Origin: Bacillus sp. V3B
Lineage (GTDB): Bacteria > Bacillota > Bacilli > Bacillales > Cytobacillaceae
Assembly (NCBI RefSeq): GCF_024494465.1
Contig: NZ_JAETXM010000002.1
Span: 1-64,000 of the forward strand
Reading direction: 5' to 3'
Length of the DNA: 64,000 bases
Shown here: one piece after another, positions 56,763 to 64,000 of the stretch
Numbering within the stretch: position 1 is the first letter of the stretch
Layout: each line of letters begins with the position of its first letter
Made by a program: the position numbers and the translations under genes
Notes under the pieces: generated by a model
Told to the model about the DNA's origin: nothing
Database searches by the model: none
Seen by the model: only the letters and a program-made list of their open reading frames with translations

Positions 56763-57989
56763 ATGAACAACGTGAACGATACAGGATTGCTTAGATTAAA
56801 AAACATCAATTATATTACCTTTATTCTATTTTGGACGGGTCTCGTCGTTTTATGTTCTTTATATGCGACGATTCCTTTATTATCTATATTTGCTTCAACC
56901 TTTGACCTTTCAGCTAGTCAAGCTGCATGGGCAGGAAGCATATTTTCCATTTTTTTCGCAGTGGGCTGTTTATTTTTCGGTGTAATTTCTGATCGGTATG
57001 GGCGAAAAAAAGTGATGGTCTTCGGTTTACTTTGCTTTTCGATTGTGACATTTACCATTGGTTTATCCACTAGTTTCAACCAACTTCTTATTCTCAGAGG
57101 GATTCAAGGAGCCGCAGCCGCAACATTTTCACCTGTAGCACTTACCTATGTAGGAATCATGTTTCCTGACAAGAAGAAAGTAACCACGATTGGAATTATC
57201 AGTTCAGGGTTTTTAATGGCTGGAATTGTTGGGCAATTGCTTAGTAGTTTCATTGAATCCGTGTTCAATTGGAATATGGTCTTTTACCTTTTAGGCATCA
57301 TCTATATCATAACAACGTTTTTTCTATTCATCATTTTACCGAATGATAGCATAAAGCAAGAAAACAAAAGTATTTTTGCTGTTATTAAAAAATTCAAAAT
57401 ACCTTTCACGAAGAAAACACTTATCTTATGTAACTGTATTTCTATTATGGTCCTCCTTTCATTTGTTGGCATGTATACATCACTCGGTCATTATCTACAA
57501 GCCAATTTTGGATTCAACGATCAGGAAATTTTTTATGTGCGGGCTGCTGGAATATTGGGTATGATCTTATCTCCTCTAACAGGAAGATTCGTTCAAAAAT
57601 TCGGCATGAAAAAGGTTCTTCGTATGGGACTATTTTGTTCCATTATCGGTTTATTTTCGATGGGATTTAGCAATCATTTAGTTATCACGATTGTGATGAG
57701 TGTTCTCTATGTATGTGGAATTGCGATCGTTGTACCATCTATGCTAGCTTTAGTCGGACAATTAGGTGGAAATGAGAAAGGAATCGCCACCTCCATTTAT
57801 ACGTTTATTTTATTTATCGGAGCAAGTATCGGTCCACTTATGGCAACTTTAATCTTAAAAACAGGCAATACTACCCTTCCATTTATCGTTTTTGGCTGTA
57901 TTCTGACAGTGGGCTTATTGATTACTGCTCCGATTTTTTCATCAACTAAAAAATCGAGTACTTCAAAAGTGAGTTCTCAATCTCTTTAA
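56763..57989 (+). CDS. MFS transporter (drug/metabolite efflux type)
   Basis: Major facilitator permease of about 408 residues with twelve helices. The loop 2-3 motif GVISDRYGRKKVMVFGLL is intact. Helix 4-5 region RGIQGAAAATFSPVALTYVG resembles AraJ/YgaY-type exporters. The two halves are joined by a charged loop (about 190-215). ATG 56763 is favoured, 6 nt after AAGGGAC; the ATG at 56757 is too close to the site. The substrate is unknown. It is monocistronic, with its own terminator. Confidence 0.85.
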   Translation: MNNVNDTGLLRLKNINYITFILFWTGLVVLCSLYATIPLLSIFASTFDLSASQAAWAGSIFSIFFAVGCLFFGVISDRYGRKKVMVFGLLCFSIVTFTIGLSTSFNQLLILRGIQGAAAATFSPVALTYVGIMFPDKKKVTTIGIISSGFLMAGIVGQLLSSFIESVFNWNMVFYLLGIIYIITTFFLFIILPNDSIKQENKSIFAVIKKFKIPFTKKTLILCNCISIMVLLSFVGMYTSLGHYLQANFGFNDQEIFYVRAAGILGMILSPLTGRFVQKFGMKKVLRMGLFCSIIGLFSMGFSNHLVITIVMSVLYVCGIAIVVPSMLALVGQLGGNEKGIATSIYTFILFIGASIGPLMATLILKTGNTTLPFIVFGCILTVGLLITAPIFSSTKKSSTSKVSSQSL

Positions 57990-57995
57990 ATTAAA

Positions 57996-58045
57996 ATGAA
58001 TAATAAAACGCCGTTCCATTTTCGGAACGTCGTTTTATTATTCAT
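57996..58045. terminator. Terminator of the MFS gene
   Basis: ATGAATAATAAAACG-C-CGTTCC and GGAACG-T-CGTTTTATTATTCAT flank ATTTTC. The stem is long, with one mismatch. Confidence 0.88.
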
Positions 58046-58290
58046 TATTTAGGAATCTCTATTTTTTATAAACAGTGTTAAGACACTTATATTTTGCAAT
58101 AATGGAATTCGTTATCTTATCAAAGATAACCTAGCAATATTGTTGGTAAAGTTATTTTACTAGGACGGCTATGTGATTCATGATATTTTCAAGTACGTTC
58201 TCTAAGTTGGAAAGCATTGAATCAATATCTTCTTTCGATATCACCAAAAGAAGGGACAGATAAAAAAGCACTCTAGAATCTATACATTGT

Positions 58291-58397
58291 GAGGTCAGCT
58301 TTATTACTTTCTTTAAATACATGAGCTAACTATTGTCATTCATGAAGAGAAAATTACACAATTAGAGGTAATCGAGCAACAGCAGTTTCAGAAATAG
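58291..58397 (+). pseudogene. Possible remnant of a DUF2292 (YezD-like) small protein
   Basis: Two frames joined by a single shift read FKYMS and LTIVIHEEKITQLEVIEQQQ, which follows the pattern of DUF2292 proteins (LKYGS..ITVHxGxVTQIE). No ribosome binding site or full N-terminus is left. The rest of the gap from 58046 to 58460 shows nothing else. Confidence 0.4.
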
Positions 58398-58460
58398 ATT
58401 GTCATAAGTTTACTGAAAAAGTGGCAAACTGTATTTGAAAACAAGAAAGGTGTGATAATC

Positions 58461-58598
58461 ATGACAAAAAAGTTCAATAAAGGTAGCAAAAATCAAAATT
58501 CTCCACAAGCACATGGTGAAGTTCCTTTTAGTGGGGACAACAGCAAAGGGAATAAACGGAATAAAGACAAAAGCGATAAAACAGATGGCATTGTTTAA
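58461..58598 (+). CDS. Small hydrophilic basic protein, 45 residues (spore-protein-like)
   Basis: Short gene with a clear AAGAAAGGTGTGATAATC ribosome binding region and ATG. The product (MTKKFNKGSKNQNSPQAHGE at the start, then PFSGDNSKGNK) is rich in Lys, Asn, Gly and Ser, has no hydrophobic segment, and resembles minor small acid-soluble spore proteins in composition. I cannot assign it to a named Ssp family. It is followed by the terminator shared with the next gene. Confidence 0.6.
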   Translation: MTKKFNKGSKNQNSPQAHGEVPFSGDNSKGNKRNKDKSDKTDGIV

Positions 58599-58672
58599 AT
58601 AAGAAAAGCGCAGGGCGTCTAGAGCTAGAGCGCTATCTCAGTTCAGAAAAGTTATACTCTCTTATATTAGCG

Positions 58673-58711
58673 CACAAAAACCGGTCCAAATCCGACCGGT
58701 TTTCCCTTTGT
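58673..58711. terminator. Bidirectional terminator between two small genes
   Basis: CACAAA-AACCGGTC-CAAATC-CGACCGGTTTT, with outer CACAAA/TTTGTG pairing, between convergent small ORFs. Confidence 0.85.
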
Positions 58712-58723
58712 GCTGAACGATAT

Positions 58724-58963
58724 CTACTCATTATTACCTGTAATCTTAATCGCTGGAGTGTTGTGGTTTAAATAAGTTGGTGCAACCTCATCTTGGTTCT
58801 TCTCACCATAAAAAGCTTCTTGGATTTTAAGGTTCGCTTCCGTCGTAGAATTCTCTTCTCCCACTGCTGATCCATGTGGGACAGGACTGTCACCATTCAT
58901 TTTCTCACTCAATTCCATATTCGCTTCATTCGCTTCTGCATCAAAAAGCTCTTCTTTTTTCAT
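58724..58963 (-). CDS. Small acidic hypothetical protein, 79 residues
   Basis: Acidic, disordered-looking protein (EELFDAEANEANMELSEKMN), without a membrane segment or known motif. A textbook AGGAGG lies 8 nt before ATG 58963; the in-frame ATG at 58984 overlaps the site and is rejected. The composition resembles small Bacillus proteins made in sporulation or stress, but I do not recognise a family. Confidence 0.65.
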   Translation of the reverse strand: MKKEELFDAEANEANMELSEKMNGDSPVPHGSAVGEENSTTEANLKIQEAFYGEKNQDEVAPTYLNHNTPAIKITGNNE

Positions 58964-59233
58964 CTGCTTAACCTCCTTTTTCACCTCACACTAGTATGTT
59001 TCAAAAAGAAAAAAGCATTCGGTGTCAGACAACTTAATCGTGACTATATTTAAGCTCGTTACCTTCTGCGGAAGCAAACAAGGATTTGCAGACAATCTAC
59101 TATTCCTTCACTGATACCAATAAAGAAGCGTTATCCACCTATAAGCCAAAATAAATTCTTTTTTACACAGTTATCGGGCACCCTGAACTCTTTATCGTGA
59201 CCGTTTTCCAGAAGTTTAAGATAAAGTGGATAC

Positions 59234-59606
59234 CTTGAACTACTCACCACTTAATTTCCAACGAAATTTGAAGTGGGAGATTCCTGCGAACACCAGTGTA
59301 TCCACCAGTTCTTTAGCAGGCTAACCCCGTCGCCCCGACGGTTAGTGCTTAATATCACGTTGACTCGCCACACTCCCTACTTTAGCTTGATTTTCGCAAC
59401 TTCGGGTCGTCTGGAGGCGATTAGAACGTTGAAGATTTTACCTAGCAGATATTTTTCCTGCTAGAACGTCATATCTTCAGTTTTCAAAGAGCAACTTATA
59501 GGAGTATTATACCATGCAAACAAGTGTTTTGCTACGCAAAAAGGCGATTCATCTCCCACTTATTTTTGGGCTTCACCCTGCACAAAATTGAAGTGGGAGT
59601 CTTATC
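59234..59606 (-). mobile_element. Non-autonomous IS200/IS605-like palindromic element, long type, copy 2
   Basis: About 373 bp; full-length partner of 16032-16440, shorter by small internal deletions. The end hairpins (ACCACTT...AAGTGG and CTCCCACTT...AAGTGGGAG), the extended -10 TGGTATAAT and the inner stems are conserved. Its minus-strand left edge overlaps the TAA stop of the TRAP permease gene, so the insertion point is exactly at that stop codon. No transposase. Confidence 0.6.
59238..59499 (-). ncRNA. Candidate structured RNA inside long element, copy 2
   Basis: It starts after the -10 at 59506-59511. It keeps GAAGAT/ATCTTC around CTAGCAG/CTGCTAG, the CTAACC-GTCG/CGAC-GGTTAG hairpin and CCTGC/GCAGG, while loops differ from copy 1. 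The CCACACGT stem of copy 1 is here CCAGAC/GTGTGG with a mismatch. Conservation of stems over loops argues for an RNA, but expression is unknown. Confidence 0.45.
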
Positions 59607-61563
59607 CCGAAACTTGTGTTTTCGGTGTATCGTGTCCTTTAAAAATAAATTGAATGGCAATCAGACCTGCGAAAATAGCAAGACCGATTATGTCTGAATA
59701 GCCTTCTGGGTAAATAAGACATAATCCACCTACAATTCCAAGAAGACGTTCAACCCACGATAATTTCCGGAACCAAAATCCAATAACCCCGGCACCTATC
59801 GTAGTCATTCCTGCTAAAGCAGTAAAAACAACCCATATTAAATAGGTCCACGTTGTATCAATCATCAATAATTCTGGTGAAAGGACAAACATATAGGGGA
59901 TAATAAAGGCACCTATCGCAAGCTTTGAAGCATTGACACCCGTCCTTAGTGGTTCCCCTCCTGAAACAGCAGATGCGGCAAAAGCAGCAAGCGCAACTGG
60001 AGGTGTTATATCCGCAACAATTCCAAAATAGAAGACAAATAAATGAGCCGATAAATCTGGTACACCTAGTAAAATAATAGCTGGAGCCGCGATCGTTGAT
60101 GTAATGACATAGTTAGCAGTCGTCGGTGAACCCATTCCCAGAATAATAGCAGCTACCATTGTAAGCATTAATGTGGGAATTAAAGATCCACCAGCAAGAT
60201 CTAGCAAGCCATTGGCAAGTTTAAGACCAAGACCCGTTTTTGTCACTACTCCCACAATAATCCCCGCTGCAGCCGTTGCAGCCGCTACACCTAACGCTGT
60301 TCGTGCTCCATCAACCAAGGCCTCAATAAACCCTTTAAAGGTAATCCGTGTTTTCTTTTTAATGGCACTGACAAGTATTGTAATGACGATTGAGTAAAGT
60401 GCTGCATACATAACACTCATCCCACTCATCAACAACACAATAACAGCTACGATTGGCAATAATAGATAAATTTCCTTTAAAACTTCTTTTCTATTCGGCA
60501 TCTCTTCTTTTGTTAAGCCACGCAAACCCACTCTTTTGGCTTCAAAATGAGTCATAATCCAAATACCGGAAAAATAAAGCAGGGCTGGAATAGCAGCGGC
60601 TTTTGCAATCTCCCAATAGGTGATTCCACCACCGATAAATTCCACCATTAGGAATGCAGCCGCTCCCATGATCGGTGGCATTAGCTGTCCACCAGTTGAA
60701 GCAGCAGCCTCCACGGCACCAGCAAATTCCTTTTTATAACCAAGCTTTTTCATCATTGGAATCGTGAAGGAACCAGATGTTACCACATTGGCTACTGAAC
60801 TTCCGCTAATTGTACCTTGAAGAGCACTGGAAAAAACAGCAACCTTTGCTGGTCCACCAATACTTTTTCCTGCCAGTGAAACAGCTAAGTCATTAAAATA
60901 TTGTCCGACACCTGTTTTGACTAGAAAGGCTCCAAACAATAAAAAGAGAAAGATAAACGTAGATGAAACCCCTAAAGGCGTACCCAGAATTCCTTCTGTC
61001 GTATAAAACATCGCTTGGACTAATCGATCAAGTGCTAAACCACGATGTGCAAGAAACCCAGGCATATATGGACCAAACAAGGCATAAGTGAGAAAAAGAA
61101 CAGCAATAATTGTAATCGGTAATCCAACTGCACGACGAGTTGCCTCTAATACTAAAAGAATCGCTAATAAGCCGACCAAAAAGTCAATATCTGTTAATCG
61201 CCCCACTCGATTGACCAAATCATCAATCATTAACGGCCAATACGATCCTACGACAATGGACGCAGCAGCAAGGATCATATCATACCAAGCTATTTTATGT
61301 TTTTTCCCAAGATCCTTTTTTCTCGCTGGGAAAAGTAAAAAAATTAAGGCCAATGCAAAACCTAAGTGAATCGACCGTTGCAATTGTGCTGTTAAAACAC
61401 CAAATACCGATGTATAAATTTGAAAAAGAGAAAACGCTAAAAGGCCGAAAAAGATTACCCAGCCCATGATTCCCTTTAGTTTCCTCGTCCTTGCCTCGGG
61501 ATCATATTTTTCCAGTAATTTCTGCTGTTGACCTTCCGAAAGTGTCTCAAATTGATTACTCAA
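59602..61563 (-). CDS. TRAP transporter fused permease (TAXI type)
   Basis: Membrane component of a TAXI-TRAP importer, 653 residues, fusing the small 4-helix (DctQ-like, first ~150 residues) and large 12-helix (DctM-like) subunits. DctM hallmarks are LQGTISGSSVANVVTSGSFT, EAAASTGGQLMPPIMGAAAF and GMGSPTTANYVITSTIAAPA. TAXI systems import glutamate or other dicarboxylates using ion gradients. It overlaps the DUF1850 gene by 8 nt. Its stop codon lies at the edge of the mobile element. Confidence 0.93.
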   Translation of the reverse strand: MSNQFETLSEGQQQKLLEKYDPEARTRKLKGIMGWVIFFGLLAFSLFQIYTSVFGVLTAQLQRSIHLGFALALIFLLFPARKKDLGKKHKIAWYDMILAAASIVVGSYWPLMIDDLVNRVGRLTDIDFLVGLLAILLVLEATRRAVGLPITIIAVLFLTYALFGPYMPGFLAHRGLALDRLVQAMFYTTEGILGTPLGVSSTFIFLFLLFGAFLVKTGVGQYFNDLAVSLAGKSIGGPAKVAVFSSALQGTISGSSVANVVTSGSFTIPMMKKLGYKKEFAGAVEAAASTGGQLMPPIMGAAAFLMVEFIGGGITYWEIAKAAAIPALLYFSGIWIMTHFEAKRVGLRGLTKEEMPNRKEVLKEIYLLLPIVAVIVLLMSGMSVMYAALYSIVITILVSAIKKKTRITFKGFIEALVDGARTALGVAAATAAAGIIVGVVTKTGLGLKLANGLLDLAGGSLIPTLMLTMVAAIILGMGSPTTANYVITSTIAAPAIILLGVPDLSAHLFVFYFGIVADITPPVALAAFAASAVSGGEPLRTGVNASKLAIGAFIIPYMFVLSPELLMIDTTWTYLIWVVFTALAGMTTIGAGVIGFWFRKLSWVERLLGIVGGLCLIYPEGYSDIIGLAIFAGLIAIQFIFKGHDTPKTQVSG

Positions 61564-62080
61564 GGATGTTCACTCCTCTCCATTGTTGCCATACATTCAT
61601 TCGTTCTATTTTAAGCCGTACCCATGTCCCCGGCTCTATCAAAAAGGAGAGTGGATATTCATTACTTTCAAAAATCACGGTATGATTGGCATGTACTTTT
61701 CCAATCCGCAAATCAAATGAGGGAAATAACCTATTCATATTTTTCAAATAGTATTTGCCATCTTTCTGCTCAAACGTCTCCCCGTCTGAAGCATTTTCTG
61801 GCATGCCAATCGCAAAATTTTCATACATCAATTCAAATTGTTTAATTTGATGATCACTTGTAACAACATAACTTTCAACCACATCCGATAAATGAATTGA
61901 GTGTGTGTATTTCACTTTAAATATTTCCCCTTTAGATATAGGGATATAGGCAAGGATCTTCCCGCTATTTTGATATTGAAAAACTAAGGCATCTTTAGTA
62001 GGGATGAGCAATACAAGAAGAATTAGAATTAGGCAACAGGACAATAAAAAGAGCTTGTAAATATATTTTCTCTTTATCAT
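61556..62080 (-). CDS. DUF1850 domain protein of the TAXI-TRAP operon
   Basis: 174 residues with one N-terminal membrane anchor (about residues 7-27) and an extracytoplasmic domain: IPISKGEIFKVKYTHSIHLS, the DUF1850 core (YTHSI.L..V.E.Y), and WVRLKIERMNVW at the end. DUF1850 proteins are found almost only beside TAXI-TRAP genes and are thought to assist them; the function is not established. AGGGGAAATAA precedes the ATG. It sits between the binding protein and the permease. Confidence 0.85.
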   Translation of the reverse strand: MIKRKYIYKLFLLSCCLILILLVLLIPTKDALVFQYQNSGKILAYIPISKGEIFKVKYTHSIHLSDVVESYVVTSDHQIKQFELMYENFAIGMPENASDGETFEQKDGKYYLKNMNRLFPSFDLRIGKVHANHTVIFESNEYPLSFLIEPGTWVRLKIERMNVWQQWRGVNILE

Positions 62081-62114
62081 TTATTTCCCCTTCCCTAGTC
62101 TAATAGAATATAAA

Positions 62115-62155
62115 TAACCGGCCTTTAACCGAAAGTTTACAGGCCGGCCATCTAT
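62115..62155 (-). terminator. Attenuator-type hairpin between binding protein and permease genes
   Basis: The minus strand reads GGCCGGCCTGTAAACTTTCG, then GTTAAAGGCCGG, followed by a broken T-rich run. It may let most transcripts end after the highly needed binding protein. Confidence 0.55.
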
Positions 62156-62228
62156 AATTTTTAGCAGTATTGCTATAGACAACAAGTAGATCGCGATAAA
62201 ACGAGAAGAATAGGTTACTATTTCAGAT

Positions 62229-63233
62229 TTATTCTGCCGTTACCCCTTTTTCATCAAAGTATTTTTGCGCTCCAGGGTGTACCTCAATGCCTACACCATT
62301 TAATGCATTTTCTGCTTTGATTAATTTTGCCTTTGCATGTGTTACCTTATCGAGGTTTTCAAAAATTGCCTTTGTAACGTCGTAAACCACATCTTCAGAA
62401 AGATCGTCTCTTACAACAAGCATTGCTTGAACAGCAACTGTTGGAACAGCCTCAGCTAATCCGTAAGTTCCTTCTGGTACTTCATCTTGTACATAGTATG
62501 GGTATTTTTCGATTAGAGCGTCGATTTTTTCTTGTTCAACTGGCACGATAACAATATCTTCTGTTGCCGCTAAACCTTCCACTGCTCCTGTTGGGGTTCC
62601 CGCTGTAACGAATGCAGCATCAATAGTTCCATCCTGAATTCCAGCTGTTGATTCATCAAATGAGAGGTCTTTTTTATCAAGATCATCAAACGTTAAGCCG
62701 TACATTTCAAGAATTTGTTCAGCATTTGAATTCGTTCCGGAACCTGGTGCCCCGACCGATACCTTTTTCCCTTTCAAATCTTCAACTGACTTGATTCCTG
62801 ATTTTTCAGTTGTTACGATTTGGATTGTCTCTGGGTAAAGAGTTCCAATCGCTTGTACGTTGTCAATTTCCGCACCCTCAAACATGAGTTTTCCTTCTGT
62901 TGCATAGGCAGCAATATCTGTTTGTGAAAAGGCAATTTCAGCATTACCATCTTTTAATGTTGTCATGTTTTCTACAGACGCCCCTGACGTTTCAGCGTTT
63001 GTTTCAATTCCGGTTTCCCCTGAAACAATATTGGCAAAAGCCCCACCTAGTGGATAATATGTACCGCCTGTTCCACCAGTCAAGATACTAATGAATTTGG
63101 GCTTATCAGATTCTCCATTACTACTATTCTTATCAGCAGAACCCCCAGTCTCTTCACTAGAACTTCCTCCACAGGCAGCCAAAATCATCGACAGCATCAC
63201 TAATAACACAAAAAAGTAACCTTTTCTCTTCAA
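62229..63233 (-). CDS. TAXI family TRAP transporter solute-binding lipoprotein
   Basis: Extracytoplasmic binding protein, 334 residues. The lipoprotein signal ends LSMILAACGGSS (lipobox LAAC). A Ser/Asn-rich linker is followed by the TAXI start FISILTGGTGGTYYPLGGA and NVQAIGTLYPETIQIVT. PEGTYG...VPTVAVQAMLVVR is the C-terminal hallmark. TTG 63233, 7-8 nt after GGGGGAAA, is preferred, as it gives a normal-length signal peptide; ATG starts upstream at 63281 would add 16 residues. First gene of the TRAP operon. Confidence 0.92.
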   Translation of the reverse strand: MKRKGYFFVLLVMLSMILAACGGSSSEETGGSADKNSSNGESDKPKFISILTGGTGGTYYPLGGAFANIVSGETGIETNAETSGASVENMTTLKDGNAEIAFSQTDIAAYATEGKLMFEGAEIDNVQAIGTLYPETIQIVTTEKSGIKSVEDLKGKKVSVGAPGSGTNSNAEQILEMYGLTFDDLDKKDLSFDESTAGIQDGTIDAAFVTAGTPTGAVEGLAATEDIVIVPVEQEKIDALIEKYPYYVQDEVPEGTYGLAEAVPTVAVQAMLVVRDDLSEDVVYDVTKAIFENLDKVTHAKAKLIKAENALNGVGIEVHPGAQKYFDEKGVTAE

Positions 63234-63444
63234 AAAATTTCCCCCTTTTTTTAGAAAATTACCTTTAATTAGCATAATCATAATTTTCTAAAATTAATTT
63301 TACCATATATTCTTATTTTTGGGTCAAGCAATGTAGATATTTTCAAACTTCATCAAATATTTCTCTCTTTTTGCATTATTTCAGCAATCTTTTCAGTTTC
63401 TTCATGCTACAATCAAAGATGATTTTTAAAAGTGAGGTGCTCCC

Positions 63445-64000
63445 ATGAATTTTCCGAGAGGTTCTATTCAAGATATTCCTTTTTATAGTAAAGAACTTGG
63501 AGAAGATATAAATTTACTTATTTATTTACCGGCTTCTTATTCTCCCTTGTATAAATATCATTTGTTAATTGCTCAAGATGGTCTTGATTATTTTCAACTT
63601 GGAAGAATCGGTCGAGTCGCTGATGAATTATTATTTAATCAGGAAATAGATAACTTAATCATCGTTGGTATTCCATATAAAAATGTAGAGGATCGATGGG
63701 AAAAGTATCACCCAAACGGTGAGCAACAAAAAGAATATATTCGTTTTCTTGCTCATGAGCTGATTCCTTATTTAGACCGAGAATATTCAACCTATCAAAT
63801 GGGATTTAGCCGTTCTCTTATCGGGGATTCCCTTGCAGCAACGGTTTCATTCATGGCCGCCATCCAATATCCACACACATTCGGACATGTAATCATGCAG
63901 TCACCCTTTGTAAACAACGATGTATTGAAAGTTGTCGCACAGACAAAGATTTCCGAATTGAATATTTATCATATAATCGGTGTTCATGAGATAGAAGTGA
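63445..64000 (+). CDS. Putative esterase of the alpha/beta hydrolase fold (partial, runs off the window)
   Basis: The first 185 residues of an esterase-D/YbbA-type hydrolase. An N-terminal beta-sandwich-like stretch (NFPRGSIQDIPFYSKELGED) leads to YHLLIAQDGLDYF. The nucleophile elbow is GDSLAATVSF in SRSLIGDSLAATVSFMAA. QYPHTFGHVIMQSPF is the usual segment after it. The catalytic Asp/His lie past the window end. The start ATG follows AGTGAGGTGC. Such enzymes cleave acyl esters, including siderophore or glutathione adducts; the substrate is unknown. Confidence 0.82.
   Translation, partial: MNFPRGSIQDIPFYSKELGEDINLLIYLPASYSPLYKYHLLIAQDGLDYFQLGRIGRVADELLFNQEIDNLIIVGIPYKNVEDRWEKYHPNGEQQKEYIRFLAHELIPYLDREYSTYQMGFSRSLIGDSLAATVSFMAAIQYPHTFGHVIMQSPFVNNDVLKVVAQTKISELNIYHIIGVHEIEV

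Noticed and set aside
1-64000. CRISPR array
   Set aside because: No set of regularly spaced identical repeats; the repeated elements occur only as two distant pairs.

Overview
The window is chromosomal DNA of a low-GC, spore-former-type member of the Bacillaceae. The evidence is AGGAGG-type ribosome binding sites, frequent TTG/GTG starts, a CIRCE/HrcA heat-shock operator, intrinsic terminators with long perfect stems, Bacillus-like CitZ and Mqo proteins, and an anaerobic-type (CbiX/CbiD/CbiG) B12 gene order known from Bacillus megaterium. I cannot name the species.

Layout. 0-14 kb: scattered metabolism (methyltransferase, gabD, cysK, htpG under CIRCE, fabF, the pxpBCA 5-oxoprolinase operon, a fumarylacetoacetase-family protein, a nitroreductase), with decayed genes between them (an ABC binding protein, a dicarboxylate symporter, a 1.3 kb graveyard) and a tRNA-Val(GAC). 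14-27 kb: mqo, amtB with a GlnD-like nucleotidyltransferase, a chemotaxis receptor, an acetate-assimilation module (satP, citZ, divergent LytTR regulator) and a P1B-type metal ATPase. 27.8-42.3 kb: a single-direction cobalt uptake and corrin-ring operon (cbiMNQO-H60-X-J-C-D-ET-L-F-G-[cbiA remnant]-cobA-2Fe2S protein), preceded by two complete tandem cobalamin riboswitches with their own terminators. 43-49 kb: a persulfide/sulfane-sulfur detoxification cluster (TauE exporter, two TusA proteins, rhodanese-MBL dioxygenase, TusA-rhodanese fusion, DsrE, DUF302), with three CsoR/CstR-type operators and a frameshifted cstR. 49-57 kb: flavodoxin-nrdB-nrdA and metE, each unit behind its own cobalamin riboswitch. 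57-64 kb: an MFS transporter, small proteins, a TAXI-type TRAP transporter operon with DUF1850, and the start of an esterase.

How it fits together. Four cobalamin aptamers tie corrinoid production and cobalt import to B12 demand, and shut off the B12-independent methionine synthase and the oxygen-dependent ribonucleotide reductase when B12 is present. This predicts MetH and a class II reductase elsewhere in the genome. The sulfur cluster should respond to persulfides through CstR-like control.

Mobile DNA is limited to two kinds of short non-autonomous palindromic elements that resemble IS200/IS605 derivatives: a ~370-410 bp type (two copies, each with a TATAAT promoter and a conserved structured interior) and a ~130 bp type (two copies with a compensatory base-pair change). 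Several apparent pseudogenes carry -1 frameshifts in homopolymers, so some could be sequencing errors.
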